Shown here: piece after piece, positions 62,438-64,000 of the stretch | Layout of the letters: each line of letters starts with the position of its first letter | How positions within the stretch are numbered: the stretch's first letter is position 1 | From: Chitinophagaceae bacterium UBA7600 | Lineage (GTDB): Bacteria > Bacteroidota > Bacteroidia > Chitinophagales > Chitinophagaceae | Length of the DNA stretch: 64,000 bases | Assembly (NCBI GenBank): GCA_002478885.1 | Contig: DLKC01000004.1 | Span: 35,236-99,235, forward strand | Direction of reading: 5' to 3' | Made by a program: the position numbers and the translations under genes | Notes under the pieces: model-generated | Seen by the model: the letters and a program-made list of their open reading frames with translations, nothing else | Told to the model about the DNA's origin: nothing | Databases searched by the model: none

Positions 62438-62467
62438 TTGCTCAGAATATTCACTTGCTTATTTTTG
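62438..62467 (+). promoter_or_regulatory. Promoter of the GT2 glycosyltransferase gene
   Basis: TTG at 62438-62440, 19 bp spacer, TATTTTTG at 62460-62467. It lies 16 bp upstream of the TTG start at 62484 and helps choose that start over a longer in-frame extension. Confidence 0.6.
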
Positions 62468-62483
62468 GGCAAATAATTTCTTT

Positions 62484-63512
62484 TTGGCCAAACCACTTGT
62501 TGCAGTTGTGATCCTCAATTTTAACGGGAGAAAATACCTGGAATCATTCCTGCCTTTTGTGCTTGACTCAACTTACGAAAATTTTACGGTAATTGTTGCA
62601 GACAATGCTTCAACAGATGATTCGGTGCCTTACCTGCAGCAAAATTTTCCTGCCATTCAAATAATCGCGCTCGATAAAAACTATGGGTTCGCAGAGGGCT
62701 ATAACCAGGCATTGAAACAGGTGGAAGCAGGTTATTATGTGTTGCTGAATTCTGATGTGGAAGTGGAAAAGGGATGGATAGAACCTGTCATAGACTTAAT
62801 GAACAGCGACGTAAAGATCGCAGCCTGCCAGCCGAAAATACGCTCCTATCACAATCGGGGGTATTTTGAATATGCCGGTGCCGCCGGGGGGTGGATCGAT
62901 TGTCTTGGTTACCCTTTTTCGCGTGGGCGCGTCTTCGATATATGTGAAAAAGACGATGGGCAGTACGACAACATTGCCGAAGTATTTTGGGCTACCGGTG
63001 CAGCCATGTTTGTAAAAGCTGCTGTCTTTCACGAAATGGGTGGGCTCGACGGTTACTTTTTTGCGCATATGGAAGAAATTGATCTTTGCTGGCGCATGAA
63101 ACGGGCAGGCTATAAAATCATGTGCTGTCCGGCATCGGTCGTTTATCATATCGGTGGTGGTACACTGCCAAAAGACAACAGCAGGAAGGTATACCTGAAC
63201 TTCAGGAACAATCTTATCATGCTTAGCAAAAACCTTCCACTGTCACAAAAAATATGGAAGATGCCCCTGCGCATCTTTCTTGATGCCTTATTTGCATGGA
63301 AAAGCCTGCTTTCGGGGTATAGCTCTGCATTCACGGCGGTTTTAAAGGCACAGTTCGATCTGTGCAGGTGGGCATTTAAACACAAGAGGTCGGCGGTGCT
63401 GCCAGGAAAATCGCTGGAACAGTTATCGGGTGTTTGTAATAAATCTTTGATATGGGAATACTTTATAAAAAAGAAAGAACGTTTTTCCGAAATTGTTAAT
63501 AAGAACTTATGA
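62484..63512 (+). CDS. Glycosyltransferase family 2 protein
   Basis: 342 residues from a TTG at 62484, directly before the conserved AKPLVAVVILNFNGRKYLE. A 70-codon upstream extension overlaps the rnz start, has no GT2 similarity, and lies ahead of the promoter. GT-A features: NASTDDS (nucleotide binding), LLNSDVEVEKGW (DXD-like) and FFAHMEEIDLCWRMKRAGYK (ED with the late catalytic region). It resembles rhamnosyl- or galactosyl-transferases (WcaA/RfbN-like) that build cell-surface polysaccharide. The acceptor is unknown. Confidence 0.9.
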   Translation: MAKPLVAVVILNFNGRKYLESFLPFVLDSTYENFTVIVADNASTDDSVPYLQQNFPAIQIIALDKNYGFAEGYNQALKQVEAGYYVLLNSDVEVEKGWIEPVIDLMNSDVKIAACQPKIRSYHNRGYFEYAGAAGGWIDCLGYPFSRGRVFDICEKDDGQYDNIAEVFWATGAAMFVKAAVFHEMGGLDGYFFAHMEEIDLCWRMKRAGYKIMCCPASVVYHIGGGTLPKDNSRKVYLNFRNNLIMLSKNLPLSQKIWKMPLRIFLDALFAWKSLLSGYSSAFTAVLKAQFDLCRWAFKHKRSAVLPGKSLEQLSGVCNKSLIWEYFIKKKERFSEIVNKNL

Positions 63513-63530
63513 TTATTTAGTGCTGCCCCT

Positions 63531-63538
63531 TATTTTTG
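63531..63538 (+). promoter_or_regulatory. -7 box of the small membrane protein gene
   Basis: TATTTTTG fits TAnnTTTG and lies 18 bp before the ATG at 63557. Confidence 0.5.
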
Positions 63539-63556
63539 CACAGCAATATTCTCACT

Positions 63557-63760
63557 ATGGTAAACGAAATTCAGAAACATAAGGATAAAGAATTTGGTTA
63601 TAACTGGGTAACATCATCCAGGTTTCTTTTTTACATGCAGGTGCTTATTGTTATTGCTTTTCTTTTTGGCGGCTGTTTCCAGTTATATGCACATCGGTAT
63701 AAAGGCAAGCCTGATGTAGAAGTTCCGGGCAATACTTTATATACGCCGCAGTATAAATAA
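63557..63760 (+). CDS. Small single-pass membrane protein, 67 residues
   Basis: 67 residues from the ATG at 63557. A charged N-terminus (MVNEIQKHKDKEFGYNW), one membrane helix (about 24-44, MQVLIVIAFLFGGCFQLY) and a short hydrophilic tail (RYKGKPDVEVPGNTLYTPQYK). No family is recognised. It has its own promoter box and is followed by tRNA genes. Confidence 0.65.
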   Translation: MVNEIQKHKDKEFGYNWVTSSRFLFYMQVLIVIAFLFGGCFQLYAHRYKGKPDVEVPGNTLYTPQYK

Positions 63761-63778
63761 AAAAAACTACTAAATATT

Positions 63779-63808
63779 TTTGTGGGAATAGTGAGAACCC
63801 TATTTTTG
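63779..63808 (+). promoter_or_regulatory. Promoter of the tRNA-Gly gene
   Basis: TTTG at 63779-63782, 18 bp spacer, TATTTTTG at 63801-63808; 27 bp upstream of the tRNA. Confidence 0.6.
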
Positions 63809-63835
63809 CACTCCCAAAAAATAGTTCTTGAACAA

Positions 63836-63908
<73 letters not shown>

Positions 63909-63918
63909 CAGAAATTAC

Positions 63919-63951
63919 CCCGTTCGGCAAAAGCAGGACGGGATTTTTTTT
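63919..63951 (+). terminator. Intrinsic terminator between the two tRNA genes
   Basis: Stem CCCGTTC / GGACGGG with a G-T pair, followed by an eight-T run. Confidence 0.75.
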
Positions 63952-63962
63952 CACCATACGGC

Positions 63963-64000
63963 GCCCTGGTGGTGGAATTGGTAGACACGCAGGACTTAAA
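63963..64000 (+). tRNA. tRNA-Leu (TAA), cut by the window edge
   Basis: 5' part only: acceptor strand GCCCTGG, then TG and the long D-arm GTGGAATTGGTAGACAC, anticodon stem GCAGGA and loop CTTAA, giving anticodon TAA. The variable arm and 3' half lie beyond the window. Confidence 0.9.

Noticed and set aside
62274..62483. Longer N-terminus for the GT2 gene
   Set aside because: The extension overlaps the rnz start, precedes the promoter box and has no glycosyltransferase similarity.

Overview
The window is chromosomal DNA from a member of the Bacteroidota, most likely a Chitinophagaceae-like soil or freshwater bacterium. Four things point there: proteins with type IX secretion (T9SS) sorting domains of both type A and type B plus a PorP/SprF partner; a 7TM-DISM hybrid histidine kinase; several promoter-like boxes of the Bacteroidota form TTTG-N18-21-TAnnTTTG; and many families typical of this phylum (DUF3037 with a HipA-like kinase, DUF1080, GIN/DUF2807, DUF4476, DUF4907, DUF2795). 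Recognisable Shine-Dalgarno sequences are rare and several starts are TTG or GTG.

Layout. 0-10.5 kb: a hybrid sensor kinase, the HipA-like/DUF3037 pair, a DUF1080 secreted protein, an esterase, a zinc alcohol dehydrogenase and RecG. 10.8-15.5 kb: a large T9SS type B PKD protein with its PorP/SprF protein. 15.6-25.6 kb: a coiled-coil protein, a beta-barrel, Lon, an S10 peptidase, and a DUF4907 protein with a 14-repeat T9SS type A protein. 26-30.6 kb: a glycoside-hydrolase-like protein and an MBOAT/SGNH O-acylation pair. 30.7-34.3 kb: ethanolamine ammonia-lyase (eutB, eutC) with its permease. 34.6-46.3 kb: a GH116-like enzyme, a GIN protein, an S74/YadA-like fibre protein, a haem c lipoprotein and a DUF1254/DUF1214 lipoprotein. 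46.4-52.1 kb: a methyltransferase, small proteins, LolD and FtsK. 52.2-55.6 kb: a repeat-rich accessory island. 55.8-64 kb: aguB/aguA (putrescine from agmatine), a sigma factor/anti-sigma/beta-barrel operon, an RRM protein, RNase Z, a GT2 glycosyltransferase and two tRNA genes.

Two signals are not explained by genes. (1) About 25 copies, clear or degenerate, of a 50-100 bp intergenic element carry the core GTTGCGTCGCACTCTTGTAC preceded by a T-run and a CCGGC box. The copies come in a short form and a form with a hairpin inserted at a fixed point in the core. They often occur as facing pairs, interrupt two operons, and in one case supply the end of a coding sequence. (2) At 53.0-55.1 kb, three 140-210 bp elements bounded by GGCGCAGGTCT-type terminal inverted repeats alternate with small, AT-rich orphan genes in a cassette-like layout, and two of them share a promoter-like TATATTTG box.

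All functional calls are from motif recognition by eye; no database search was run.
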